Notes: generated from the letters alone by a model not told the origin. A stretch of 64,000 bases of DNA from Danxiaibacter flavus (GCF_041060425.1 NZ_JAULBC010000013.1:1-64000); one strand, 5' to 3'; shown: positions 53,086-62,208, numbered from the stretch's first letter. Made by a program: numbers and translations.

Positions 53086-54144
53086 ATGAAAAATATCTTC
53101 GTTCTCATCACTTGCCTTGTGCTTTCAATTGCGGTTACCGCGCAAGGCACGGGTAAAAAGCCCCATATTATTATTTTAGCCACCGGCGGAACGATCGCCG
53201 GCCAGGGTGCAGCCCCCGACCGCGCAGGTTACGAGGCAGGAAAGCTGCCCATAAAAGAATTATTGGCAGCGATACCGGGCGTGGAAAAAATTGCAGATGT
53301 AACCGGTGAACAAATATCCAATGTGGGCAGCCAGAATATGACTATTGAAATATGGCAAAAACTGGATAAACGCATCAATGAGATCTTTGCAAAAAATGAA
53401 GCTGACGGCATAGTAATTACGCATGGCACAGACACGCAGGAAGAAACAGCCTATTTCTTAAACCTTACGGTGCGGTATGACAAACCTGTAGTCCTTACCG
53501 GATCTATGCGCCCGGCTACAGCCATCAGTGCAGACGGACCTAAAAATCTGTATGATGCTATCACTGTTGCAGCCAACCCCGCAACCAACGGCAGAGGCGT
53601 ACTGGTAGTTTTTAATGAAGGAATTTTTGACGGAAGGGATGTTGAGAAAGTAAACACCACAAAAGTGAATGCCTTTGCAGCACCCAATCTTGGTCCCCTT
53701 GGCCAGGTATATGATGGCAAAGTATTCTACTACCTTAACTCAATACGTGCCGGCAATAAATCAACTCCATTTGACCTTCAAAAAATACAATCACTACCAA
53801 AGGTGGGCATCGTGTTTATGTACGCAGATGCGGTACCGTTAACCATAGACGCTTTTGTGAATGCAGGCTATGAAGGTATAGTGATCGCGGGCGTAGGTAA
53901 CGGAAATTTCAATAAAGCATTTTACGATGCGGTAGACAAAGCTGTAAAGAAAGGAGTAGTTGTTTGCCGTTCTTCCCACGTTCCTGCTGGTCGCGTTACT
54001 TTATATGATGAGATTGACGATGACAAACTGGGCACTATAGTTTCTGATGATCTTAACCCGCAAAAATCGAGAGTGTTACTAATGTTGGGATTGACACAAA
54101 CAAAAGATAAAAAAACATTGCAGAGCTATTTCTTTAAATTCTAA
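53086..54144 (+). CDS. ansB: Type II L-asparaginase, periplasmic
   Basis: 352 aa with signal peptide (MKNIFVLITCLVLSIAVTAQ). Both catalytic Thr motifs are present: ILATGGTIAGQG (about 30-41) and ITHGTDTQEETAYFL (about 108-122). The mature length and secretion signal mark the type II, high-affinity, periplasmic enzyme. It hydrolyses asparagine (and glutamine) to aspartate and ammonia. It lies 66 bp after aspA, and its product feeds AspA. Confidence 0.95.
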   Translation: MKNIFVLITCLVLSIAVTAQGTGKKPHIIILATGGTIAGQGAAPDRAGYEAGKLPIKELLAAIPGVEKIADVTGEQISNVGSQNMTIEIWQKLDKRINEIFAKNEADGIVITHGTDTQEETAYFLNLTVRYDKPVVLTGSMRPATAISADGPKNLYDAITVAANPATNGRGVLVVFNEGIFDGRDVEKVNTTKVNAFAAPNLGPLGQVYDGKVFYYLNSIRAGNKSTPFDLQKIQSLPKVGIVFMYADAVPLTIDAFVNAGYEGIVIAGVGNGNFNKAFYDAVDKAVKKGVVVCRSSHVPAGRVTLYDEIDDDKLGTIVSDDLNPQKSRVLLMLGLTQTKDKKTLQSYFFKF

Positions 54145-54317
54145 CAACCCGCTTTACCGTAGCGTTACTCCGGAAAGAGTTGTACATTGGTTCTACGCCT
54201 GTACCAGGCTTATTGATCCTAAGTATTGAGATATATCGAATAAAGCAATCCTCACTTCTACAGATCAATAACTAACCAAAAAAGATTACACCCAACATCA
54301 AAACAACATCAACGCTT

Positions 54318-55658
54318 ATGATCTGGATCCAGTTTTTGATAGTACTAATAATGATTCTTATTGGCGCCAACATGAAAGGCATCGGCCTGGGCGTTATGGG
54401 AATGGTTGGAATGCTCATTTTCGTATCCGTATTTCATATGCACCCGACCGAGCCCCCGCTTGACGTAATGCTTATCATCATCGCTATTGTAACAACGGGT
54501 GCCGCATTGCAGGCTGCAGGCGGACTTGACTATCTTGTAAGCATTGCAGAAAAAATTATAAGAAGCAACCCTTCTCAAATTACTTTCCTCGCACCGGTAA
54601 CAACCTATTTTTTGTGTCTTTTTGCAGGCACATCACATATCGTTTATTCATTACTCCCGATCATTTCAGAGGTAGCGGCAAAAAAAAGGATCAGACCTGA
54701 ACGCCCTCTGTCGGTATCAGTAATAGCATCACATATTGCACTTACCGGCAGCCCGATGAGTGCCGCAACAGCGGCCATGGCGGCAATACTTGCTTACCCA
54801 AGCGCGGTTGTGGATATTATGAAAGTTGGAATTCCATCCTGCTTGCTGGGTGTACTTGCCGGTGCGCTTGCGGTGAGAAAGAAAGGCAAAGAACTGAATG
54901 ATGATCCGGATTTTATTGAGAAGATGAAAGATCCTGAATTTGCACAATCAATAGATGCAGATTCGGCTGAAAACAAAAAAGCTATTAAACCCGGCGCAAA
55001 AACCGCCGTGCTGATCTTTGGAATTGCCATACTGCTTGTTGTGCTGTGCGGGGCATTTCCATCCCTAGTTCCCAACACGGGCAAAGGAGATCTGAATTTT
55101 AGCGTTAAAGCTGATGGCACGCTCACCATGGGCAGTGTTATTGAAATAATCACATTGTCCGCAACAGCCCTTATTATGCTTGTTACAAAAACAAGTGCAG
55201 AGGCTGTAACCAAAGCAAGTCTTTTTACATCTATGGCCACTGCGGTAATCTCAGTTTTTGGGGTTGTCTGGATGAGCTCTACATTCATGGCCAACAACGA
55301 GCATGTTATCAAAGAAGCGCTCGGCGGGATTGCTCAAGCGCATCCGTGGACGTTTACATTCGCTGTTTTTATAATGGGCGTCCTCATGTTCAGCCAGGCT
55401 GCAACCACCCGCACCATGATGCCGCTTGGTGTTGCACTTGGGATCGCTAACCCAAATCTGTTGGCTATGTTTCCGGCTGTAAATGCCGACTTTGTTCTAC
55501 CTGGTTACCCCACTTTACTGGCAGCAATAAATTTTGATAGAACAGGCACAACCAAAATTGGAAAATATGTCATCAACCACAGCTTTATGCTACCCGGATT
55601 CGTTGTGATTGGAACTGCTATTATAATAGGATTTCTTCTTAGTCATATTCTTTTATAA
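54318..55658 (+). CDS. Anaerobic C4-dicarboxylate carrier, DcuA/DcuB family
   Basis: 446 aa, about ten to twelve transmembrane helices. Opening IGANMKGIGLGVMGMVGML and the conserved CLFAGTSHIVYSLLPII and SHIALTGSPMSAATAA stretches define Dcu transporters; FSQAATTRTMMPLG is the corresponding C-terminal element. The family exchanges aspartate or fumarate for succinate. After asparaginase and aspartase, the likely job is aspartate/fumarate uptake with succinate efflux, that is fumarate respiration, or recovery of aspartate. Whether it is DcuA- or DcuB-like in substrate I cannot decide. Confidence 0.93.
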   Translation: MIWIQFLIVLIMILIGANMKGIGLGVMGMVGMLIFVSVFHMHPTEPPLDVMLIIIAIVTTGAALQAAGGLDYLVSIAEKIIRSNPSQITFLAPVTTYFLCLFAGTSHIVYSLLPIISEVAAKKRIRPERPLSVSVIASHIALTGSPMSAATAAMAAILAYPSAVVDIMKVGIPSCLLGVLAGALAVRKKGKELNDDPDFIEKMKDPEFAQSIDADSAENKKAIKPGAKTAVLIFGIAILLVVLCGAFPSLVPNTGKGDLNFSVKADGTLTMGSVIEIITLSATALIMLVTKTSAEAVTKASLFTSMATAVISVFGVVWMSSTFMANNEHVIKEALGGIAQAHPWTFTFAVFIMGVLMFSQAATTRTMMPLGVALGIANPNLLAMFPAVNADFVLPGYPTLLAAINFDRTGTTKIGKYVINHSFMLPGFVVIGTAIIIGFLLSHILL

Positions 55659-55673
55659 ACTAAACACTAAACT

Positions 55674-56855
55674 ATGAAGCTTCGCATACCCCTTTTGATA
55701 GCATCTATCTTGCAGGTGATTGTAGCTTCTTCACAAATAGAGAAGCAAATAGATACTTCTATCAATCATACGACCCCTATCATTCCCACTGAAAAAGTTG
55801 AGCTGCTAAAAAATATTGATGTCATTGCCAATATGCAATACGGATTCAACAACGATTTTCAGGATGGCAAGTATGTAGGTAGCGCATTTTCCATGAACCA
55901 GTTTCGCCTGGAGATAAAAGGAAAAGTGTATAAGGATAAAGTATATTTCCGTTTTCGCGACAGATATACTAAATCAACACAACCGCAATCAGTAGATAAC
56001 ATTAGCGCCAGTACGGATCTTGCTTATATAGGAGTGAACCTCTCCCCAAAAGTGAGCATGCAATTTGGTAAGATGTGTGCAGACTGGGGTGGCTATGAAT
56101 TTGACGCAAACCCGATTGATATATATGCATACAACGATATTGTTGAATATGCGGACAACTTTTTGTCCGGCGTTCAACTTGGATGGCAGCTAACCAAAAA
56201 TCATTCACTTACCTTTCAGATCCTTAACTCCAGGACAAAAACTTTTGATGAATTGTACGATTCAATCCCCGGAGTAAAACAATCGAAATTCCCTGCGGCA
56301 TGGGTAGCAAACTGGCGGGGCAACTTTGCAAACGGAATGTTTCAAACTTTATGGAGTGCCAGCGTTTTTACTGAAGCGGTAGATAAAGAAATGCATTATA
56401 TAGCACTGGGTAACCAATTGCTTCTAAAAAAGTGGACCATCCAATATGATTTTAAGTGGAGCAAAGAAGGACTTGACAGGAAAACGATAGTTACGGGTAT
56501 CGTGCCAGACTCCTACGATCCTTATGCCGCAATGGATGTGGCATACATTGAACACTGGCTTCGCTTCACTTATCAATTTGCACCCAAGTGGACAGTCTCC
56601 GGCATAGGGATGGTAAGTGACGCATACTGGTATGGCAATCCCGATCCGCATAAAGACAGTCATCTAAGAACTGCATGGGGCTTTATTCCTTCCGTTGAAT
56701 TTTATCCTTTTAAGAACTTCAATCTAAAATTCTTCGGAACCTATATTGGCCGCACCTATAAGTATACCGATTATTCCAAAAAAGAATTTGGCTCGGCTGA
56801 TACACATACAGGAAGGATAAGTATAGGATTCATTTCTCCGCTTGTGGTGTTGTAG
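55674..56855 (+). CDS. Outer-membrane porin-like protein of the asparagine cluster
   Basis: 393 aa. Signal peptide (MKLRIPLLIASILQVIVASSQ), then barrel strands with aromatic alternation: NMQYGFNNDFQDGKYVGSAF, SPKVSMQFGKMCADWGGYEF, VGAGYQF-like repeats and an ISPLVVL end. It resembles OprO/P-type porins of Bacteroidota (the phosphate-selective-porin-like family), although specificity is not readable. It starts 15 bp after the carrier gene. Translational coupling to the cluster is likely, so it probably admits asparagine or dicarboxylates. Confidence 0.82.
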   Translation: MKLRIPLLIASILQVIVASSQIEKQIDTSINHTTPIIPTEKVELLKNIDVIANMQYGFNNDFQDGKYVGSAFSMNQFRLEIKGKVYKDKVYFRFRDRYTKSTQPQSVDNISASTDLAYIGVNLSPKVSMQFGKMCADWGGYEFDANPIDIYAYNDIVEYADNFLSGVQLGWQLTKNHSLTFQILNSRTKTFDELYDSIPGVKQSKFPAAWVANWRGNFANGMFQTLWSASVFTEAVDKEMHYIALGNQLLLKKWTIQYDFKWSKEGLDRKTIVTGIVPDSYDPYAAMDVAYIEHWLRFTYQFAPKWTVSGIGMVSDAYWYGNPDPHKDSHLRTAWGFIPSVEFYPFKNFNLKFFGTYIGRTYKYTDYSKKEFGSADTHTGRISIGFISPLVVL

Positions 56856-56897
56856 CGCAACAAAGACTTTCCTGTTTCAGATTCTGGTATAATGCAT

Positions 56898-56905
56898 CAT
56901 CTTTG
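56898..56905 (+). promoter_or_regulatory. -7-like box CATCTTTG just before GNAT
   Basis: CATCTTTGC matches TAnnTTTG except the first base and ends six bases before the GNAT ATG. If used, the transcript would begin at or near the start codon (leaderless). Confidence 0.35.
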
Positions 56906-56910
56906 CACGT

Positions 56911-57441
56911 ATGCAATGGATAAGAATTACTGACCCGGAACATTTGTTATTACCCTTTGTCAGGAGCTTATATGAATCTGCGTTTCCGGTACATGAAAGA
57001 AGGGAGTGGGCAAACTTTCTCAGGACCATTTCGTTCAGCGGGATGCAGTTATCATTATTAGAAGATGAATTGCCTGTAGGATTTATTATTACCTGGCAAA
57101 TACAAGACTTCTGCTATGTTGAGCACTTTGCTATTTCTTCATCACAACGTGGCAAGCTATATGGAGGCAAAGTTATTGACGAGTTGTTTGATCGCTTCAA
57201 TCAGCGAATAATACTTGAAGTGGAACCCGAACATGATGAAGACAGCAGAAGACGTATTTTATTTTACGAAAGAAAGGGCTTGCAACCGGTTCCCTTTAGT
57301 TACATGCAGCCACCGTACAGAAAAGGTGAAGATTGCTATAAGATGCAGCTAATGAGTATCCCAGCAATAACCAGCTACAATGAGTTTGAAAGCATTGCCT
57401 CAGACATCAGAGCAACTGTGTATGAAGGATTTTACGAATAG
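56911..57441 (+). CDS. GNAT family N-acetyltransferase
   Basis: 176 aa. GNAT fold with central FLRTISFSGMQLSLLEDELPVGFIITW and acetyl-CoA site FAISSSQRGKLYGGKVIDEL (the RGKLYGGK stretch is the R/QxxGxG/A motif in relaxed form), then EVEPEHDEDSRRRILFYERKGL. The substrate is unknown. It lies 55 bp after the porin gene and could be read from its own promoter. The C-terminal 20 residues have no family counterpart that I recognise. Confidence 0.85.
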   Translation: MQWIRITDPEHLLLPFVRSLYESAFPVHERREWANFLRTISFSGMQLSLLEDELPVGFIITWQIQDFCYVEHFAISSSQRGKLYGGKVIDELFDRFNQRIILEVEPEHDEDSRRRILFYERKGLQPVPFSYMQPPYRKGEDCYKMQLMSIPAITSYNEFESIASDIRATVYEGFYE

Positions 57442-57547
57442 GCATTACCGCTTTGCAGCAAGGACTCTGTTCAACTCCTGTATCTCCTCCGTGAAGCTCT
57501 GTGTAATTGTATTTTCTATTACACAGTCAACGCCCGGAAAACGTCAC

Positions 57548-57961
57548 CTACAGAATCAAAACAACTGTCCCGGCAATAATCAACGAAGCCCCAACAGCCA
57601 TCTTCCATGTAAGCGGCTCTCCAAGAAAAATAACCGACAATATGATCGCAATTGCTACGCTCATTTTATCAACGGGAGCAACCTGCGAAACATTACCGAT
57701 TTGCAGCGCCTTGAAATAAAACAGCCAGGACAATCCCGTTGCGCATCCTGAAAGTATAAGAAACATCCAGTTTTGTTTGCCCAGTGTTTGCAGGGCATGA
57801 ACATTTCCTTTAAACAAAACGATGGACCAGGTAATAAACAAGATACAGGTAGTCCGGATAGCTGTCGCAAGATCACTATCAATATTTGCTACACCTTTTT
57901 TTGCCAACACTGCTGTTAGCGCCGCAAACAATGCTGATAACAAGGCAAAGATCCACCACAT
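57548..57961 (-). CDS. Half-size EamA family membrane protein
   Basis: 137 aa, four to five transmembrane helices, one EamA repeat instead of two. WWIFALLSALFAALTAVLAKKG at the start and a PVDKMSVAIAIILSVIFLGEPLTWK C-terminal helix (GEP motif) are typical. Such short forms act as homodimers or heterodimers in small multidrug-resistance-like transport. It ends a short way from the GNAT gene and follows the lipase gene on the minus strand (18 bp gap), so the two may be an operon. Confidence 0.85.
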   Translation of the reverse strand: MWWIFALLSALFAALTAVLAKKGVANIDSDLATAIRTTCILFITWSIVLFKGNVHALQTLGKQNWMFLILSGCATGLSWLFYFKALQIGNVSQVAPVDKMSVAIAIILSVIFLGEPLTWKMAVGASLIIAGTVVLIL

Positions 57962-57979
57962 ACTTTCAATTTTTATTTA

Positions 57980-59095
57980 TTAGCGACCAGAAGTTTGATT
58001 TCCATACCACTTTTGTGTTAGCATGTAGTACGGATGCAATGCATGATGCGAAAAAATGTTCTTTGCAGATTCAGGATATTGTTGCTTATATGCTTCATCA
58101 GCCATCAACACAATCGGCACACCGGCACGCATATAATTGCTGCTTGCTACATACGTTGGTTCTCTAATACCCGGCATAAATTTTTTAACCTGTTTAAACA
58201 ATTTGCTGCCGAGATTTTTCTCCAATTTTCTTTGAGCCTTTTTTGTAGACTTATTCAAAGAGTTATATACACCATTTATGTACCACCGCACCAACGTCTT
58301 TCGTTTTTTTAGCGCACCTTTCAAATCAACAAAAGGATTGGTTGCATTAAAATCTTTCACTGTTTGCACCGATATTGGTGTCTCCGGAACCCAGTCAAGT
58401 GAATTAACAACAGTAAGCCCCCATCCGTTACGTGTTATAAAATCATAATCATACGCATAATACAAGTTTCCTGGTTTTGGTGCGGCACTGCTATATGTTT
58501 TGAAATAAATATCCTTTGGCAAATTTCCGTTTACTGTTTCATAATGAAGATAGGATGTTAACAGAAAAGACAAAGCACCACCCTGGCTATGCCCCATGAT
58601 GATAAATTCTTTTACACCTGTAGCATATAGCTCATTTATCTTTTCTTTTACTGAAGCTGCCATGCTTGATAAACCAAGTAGCCAGCCAACATGCACTGCA
58701 GCAGAAGGATTGTCCGCAAGTTTATAAGTAAACGAAGATGTATCACTTAGCTGAATGCTTCCTGTAGCCGGCACCATAGCCATATAAAAATTTTCTAACC
58801 AACTCGCTGTCTGATTAACTGTTCCTCTTATGCATATAGCAGCAACATGCTGGTCGTCACGAAGCCAGAGATCCCACCTGTTATAAAGTGGAGACACCTG
58901 TGAACGAAATACCCTTTGGTAAAAAAGAGGAGCAGGAATTTTTGAAGAATTATTAATAGAGTCACTGTGAGCTTGCAATGTAACCCGCAACATCTCCAGG
59001 TATTCATCACTTTCAAAATTTGGTTGTATATATTGTTGCGCTTCCGTTCTGTAAACACTTGCAATCAAAACCATTATGAGAAAAATACGCATCAT
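57980..59095 (-). CDS. Class 3 lipase-like protein, secreted
   Basis: 371 aa. Signal peptide (MMRIFLIMVLIASVYRTEAQ). Alpha/beta-hydrolase with nucleophile GHSQGGALSFLL (about 197-208), as in fungal/class 3 lipases; an Asp and His for the triad lie in the following 100 residues (NSLDWVPE and a His in the C-terminal region). The C-terminal quarter is Lys-rich (KKRKTLVRWYINGVYNSL). Substrate unknown: a lipid or esterified compound. I chose the ATG at 59095 over a TTG two codons upstream. Confidence 0.8.
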   Translation of the reverse strand: MMRIFLIMVLIASVYRTEAQQYIQPNFESDEYLEMLRVTLQAHSDSINNSSKIPAPLFYQRVFRSQVSPLYNRWDLWLRDDQHVAAICIRGTVNQTASWLENFYMAMVPATGSIQLSDTSSFTYKLADNPSAAVHVGWLLGLSSMAASVKEKINELYATGVKEFIIMGHSQGGALSFLLTSYLHYETVNGNLPKDIYFKTYSSAAPKPGNLYYAYDYDFITRNGWGLTVVNSLDWVPETPISVQTVKDFNATNPFVDLKGALKKRKTLVRWYINGVYNSLNKSTKKAQRKLEKNLGSKLFKQVKKFMPGIREPTYVASSNYMRAGVPIVLMADEAYKQQYPESAKNIFSHHALHPYYMLTQKWYGNQTSGR

Positions 59096-59375
59096 AATCA
59101 AGCTGATTAATGTTTATCGATAAATTTAAATCAAATAACCCATTATCTTTCTTTTTTAAAAGTTTGGTTAATATTTTAATAGTCCAACATGTTCTTTGGC
59201 TTCAGAATTTGTTTAATCATTGTCCATAAAACATTGTTTTATTAGGAAAAGTTTGGGGAATTATTTATCAGGAATAATCCATTTTTTCCACTGCATTTTC
59301 GCCCGGATAACACCAACTGTTTTATTTTCCTTGACTGGCATGAATTTAGTCCGCACCGTTATCAAAAGCATACCG

Positions 59376-60266
59376 ATGAAACAAGCATATACAACAATGA
59401 TAGGACTATTGATAACGGTTATAACACTATCCTGTTCAAAAAACATAGCAGACGTCCCTGCTGCAACCGTTGCTGACATTGGTTTTGACGAGAGGGCTGC
59501 AACAACACCTATAACCGAAAAAGAAACAGATCCGCCTGTACTGAGAAGAAAACAGGAAAGAATAAACAGCAACATAGGTGGTTACGCAGAAATATTGCCG
59601 AAATACTATTATAATGAACGTAATAAGGCAAAACGCTATCCGCTAATTGTCTTCCTTCACGGTTGGGGCCAGCGAGGTAATGGCACTACTGATCTTTATA
59701 AGCTGGAATGGTACGCCATTCCTCAGTATGTAGTCAATAAAAAATTTCCCGGTCGTTTTAACGCTGACGGAAAACTACTTTCATTTGTAATCATTTGCCC
59801 GCAAAATGATGGATGGCCTTCACCTAACGATGTAAATGCTACAATCAATTTCTGCGTAAAAAAATACAAGATAGATACATCAAGAATTTATTTATGCGGC
59901 ATGAGCATGGGCGGTGGCAATGCTTGGGATTATACAACAATCTACCGCAATAAGTTGGCGGCAATCGTTCCTATATGCGGCGCATCGGATGTGAATAGCG
60001 GTAAAGCACTTAGTCTTGCAAAATCAAAAACAGGCATTTGGGCATTTCACAATTCTACTGATCCGGTTGTGCAGGTTGCTAAAACAAAAAATTATGTATC
60101 AAGCATTGTAAAATACCATCCAATAATTTATCCTAAAGCAACAATATGGGCACGGGGTAGTGAAGAAGATCAGCACGACGCATGGACTAAAGCTACCAAT
60201 CCCGAATACAGAGAGAGTGGCAAAAACATTTACGAATGGATGCTTCAGTTCAGACGCACAGATTAA
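59376..60266 (+). CDS. PHB-depolymerase/feruloyl-esterase-like hydrolase, lipoprotein
   Basis: 296 aa from the ATG at 59376. Lipoprotein signal MKQAYTTMIGLLITVITLSCSKN; an upstream frame (from 59220) has no signal and is less likely. Esterase fold: oxyanion stretch FLHGWGQRGNG, nucleophile GMSMGGGNAWDYT (GxSxG), acid in FHNSTDPVVQV and base His in DQHDAWTK. Family members cleave polymer or hemicellulose-linked esters. It is divergent from the lipase gene. Confidence 0.85.
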   Translation: MKQAYTTMIGLLITVITLSCSKNIADVPAATVADIGFDERAATTPITEKETDPPVLRRKQERINSNIGGYAEILPKYYYNERNKAKRYPLIVFLHGWGQRGNGTTDLYKLEWYAIPQYVVNKKFPGRFNADGKLLSFVIICPQNDGWPSPNDVNATINFCVKKYKIDTSRIYLCGMSMGGGNAWDYTTIYRNKLAAIVPICGASDVNSGKALSLAKSKTGIWAFHNSTDPVVQVAKTKNYVSSIVKYHPIIYPKATIWARGSEEDQHDAWTKATNPEYRESGKNIYEWMLQFRRTD

Positions 60267-60322
60267 GCATGGAATTTAAAAGCTGGCTTTATTAAACATA
60301 GAACCATCATTGCATACAGTAA

Positions 60323-60350
60323 AAAGCCTCCTGCTGCCTGCGGAGGCTTT
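60323..60350 (+). terminator. Terminator of the esterase gene
   Basis: AAAGCCTCC / GGAGGCTTT 9-bp stem with a 10-nt loop, then TGTTT, 56 bases after the stop. Confidence 0.8.
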
Positions 60351-60541
60351 TGTTTAAGCATTGGTGATTTCTACATCTATAGTATGTGAAAAACAACATT
60401 GATCTGCTTCGCCCGCCTATGTACTTTTGGCGGGAATTGAATGAGTGATATTTTGGATGCCCAATCAAAGGACAAGTTTAATAACTGCAGATACACAAAG
60501 ATGCCCGTTATTTAATCGTATCCGCATTGAGTTTCCTGGAT

Positions 60542-60574
60542 TCCATCCGGGCTCCGATCATATTCCCGGATGGA
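60542..60574. repeat. 10-bp perfect inverted repeat
   Basis: TCCATCCGGG and CCCGGATGGA, 13 bases apart, in the 400-bp gap before the DUF1360 gene. The rest of that gap holds only the esterase terminator and a weaker CCCGCC/GGCGGG hairpin near 60411. Confidence 0.7.
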
Positions 60575-60672
60575 GGCAGGTGCAAATCAAGCCGGTTATT
60601 TTTTAGAAAACAACGTAACAGATCATTGGCCTTCCGGATATAGATGTAAGAAAATAAGAGGGGCTTACTGGT

Positions 60673-61014
60673 ATGACAATATGTTTATATTTCCTAGCAT
60701 CTATTTTGGCTACATGGCGCCTCGCTCATTTATTAAGTGATGAAGATGGACCGTTGAATATAGTTTTCATGTTGAGGGAAAAAGCAGGATCAGGCTTTTG
60801 GGGGAGCCTGATCTCCTGCTTTTATTGTGTAAGCATCTGGATCGCAGCTCCCTTTGGTATCTGGATGGGGACAACCACTATTGAAAAAATTGTTTTCTGG
60901 ATTGCCGTCTCTGGCGGCGCCTGCATCTTATACAAGCTCACCGGCGAAAACAAAAAGCAGGTACACATACCATATTATGAGGAAGAAAAAGCAAGAGACG
61001 AATTTGGAATTTGA
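60673..61014 (+). CDS. DUF1360 domain membrane protein
   Basis: 113 aa. Two to three transmembrane segments (CLYFLASILATWRLAHLL, a CFYCVSIWIAAPFGIWMG stretch, IVFWIAVSGGACILYKLTG). The WRLAHLLSDEDGP and WGSLISCFYCVSIW motifs are the DUF1360 signature. Members are small phage- or spore-coat-like membrane proteins of unknown role. The last codons read through a heptamer array (AATTTGG, AATTTGA), giving the EFGI end. Confidence 0.85.
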   Translation: MTICLYFLASILATWRLAHLLSDEDGPLNIVFMLREKAGSGFWGSLISCFYCVSIWIAAPFGIWMGTTTIEKIVFWIAVSGGACILYKLTGENKKQVHIPYYEEEKARDEFGI

Positions 61015-61021
61015 GATTATT
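61001..61021. repeat. Heptamer array overlapping a stop codon
   Basis: AATTTGG, AATTTGA, GATTATT; the TGA of the DUF1360 gene is part of the second unit. Confidence 0.6.
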
Positions 61022-61064
61022 ATTGTCAAACTAAATGTGTAAATAGATAAATCAAAGTTGCTTA

Positions 61065-61204
61065 ATCCCGAAGGGATGAAATTATTATAGCAAAGGCCGA
61101 AACATTTCATAAAACTCCGACGGGGTGACATAATAGAATGTCACCCCGTCGGAGTTTTATATCGATGTATATATCTTTCTATAATAATTCCATCCCTTCA
61201 GGAT
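61065..61204. repeat. 140-bp nested palindrome (MITE- or BIME-like)
   Basis: Inner 22-bp perfect inverted repeat (61109-61130 and 61139-61160, 8-base loop) with core CTCCGACGGGGTGACA. Outer 26-bp arms (61065-61090 and 61179-61204) match at 24 positions and contain ATCCCGAAGGGAT-type mini-palindromes. No open frame. No clear target duplication at the edges. Confidence 0.9.
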
Positions 61205-61285
61205 TGGCCTGGCGAAAGTTCATGTATGCCTATTCCGAGATAAGCATCACTATTCAACTATTTAAATTTAGTCAGGCACGAATGA

Positions 61286-61306
61286 TTTCAAATTTCAAAT
61301 TTGTAA
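61286..61306. repeat. Heptamer array TTTCAAA x2-3
   Basis: TTTCAAA, TTTCAAA, TTTGTAA, ending 13 bases before the ChrB/AraC start codon. Confidence 0.65.
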
Positions 61307-61319
61307 ATTGCTGCTGACT

Positions 61320-62180
61320 ATGAAATGGATTACAAGAGAACGGCCAAAAATTGATCGCATTGCCTGCCCATGGCTCATCAAGAGATTTGTTGACGCCTCT
61401 GCACAAATTATATATGTTCCGTACGAAAAAGTTGAGAGGCTTGCGAAAGAACTGGATGCTATTCCTTTTGACATACCGGGAGCGGAATACAGCCATTACG
61501 ATGACCGCTGTACATTTGATTTTATCATACAGAAACATCAGCTGCAGGATGAGGCGCTTGACCGGATTGCAGACATAGTAAGAGGTGCTGACACAGACAG
61601 GCATGACATGGCCCCGCAAGCCTCAGGGCTTTGGGCAATTTTTGCTGGTTTATCTTACAACATAAAAGATGACCAGGAATTGCTTGAACTGGGTATGATC
61701 ATTTACGATGGCATGTACAGCTGGGCAAAACACCTCTACACAACAAAGCATACTCAAGCGCCGGTGGAAAAAATATTGATGGAGGTATTCAGGAAATACA
61801 TCGAACAATCTGCACTTAAAAAAACGCCAGACTGGGCAATAGAGCTCAAAGAAATGATGCAGGATCAGATCGACACAAATTTGAATTTAAGTCTGCAGCA
61901 AGCATCAAAAGAACTGGACATCAACCCGGCATATCTATCAAGAGAGTTTTCAAAATATTTTGAGAACCTTTCCTTCGGAGAGTATATTAGAAAAATGCGC
62001 ATTGAAAAAGCCATACAATTAATGCAGACAACAAGTTATTCGTTAACTGAAATCGCCTACCTCACAGGCTTTTCAGACCAAAGTCATTTTACGCGGATAT
62101 TTAAAAAATTCACCGGTAAAAATCCTTTGGCTTACAAAAAAAGTTGGGCGAAAGAAAAAGACGATTCTGATAAAGAATGA
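61320..62180 (+). CDS. ChrB-type chromate-resistance domain fused to AraC regulator
   Basis: 286 aa from the ATG at 61320. N-terminal ChrB-like (Chrome_Resist) domain, about 1-150: WITRERPKIDRIACPWLIKR, VPYEKVERLAKE, FDIPGAEYSHYDDRC, DIVRGADTDR. C-terminal AraC double helix-turn-helix, about 185-280: LQQASKELDINPAYLSREF and SYSLTEIAYLTGFSDQSHFT. ChrB normally senses chromate or is a cytosolic resistance factor beside ChrA. Here the sensing part is joined directly to a DNA-binding module, so the protein probably is a ligand-responsive activator. No chrA gene is in the window. Its start lies just after a heptamer array. Confidence 0.88.
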   Translation: MKWITRERPKIDRIACPWLIKRFVDASAQIIYVPYEKVERLAKELDAIPFDIPGAEYSHYDDRCTFDFIIQKHQLQDEALDRIADIVRGADTDRHDMAPQASGLWAIFAGLSYNIKDDQELLELGMIIYDGMYSWAKHLYTTKHTQAPVEKILMEVFRKYIEQSALKKTPDWAIELKEMMQDQIDTNLNLSLQQASKELDINPAYLSREFSKYFENLSFGEYIRKMRIEKAIQLMQTTSYSLTEIAYLTGFSDQSHFTRIFKKFTGKNPLAYKKSWAKEKDDSDKE

Positions 62181-62208
62181 GTTGCAGGTTTTATAAATCA
62201 AGCTGGAT

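Noticed and set aside
54794..55312. 172-aa minus-strand frame in the Dcu-type carrier
   Set aside because: Antisense of a hydrophobic membrane protein, which often leaves long open complementary frames.
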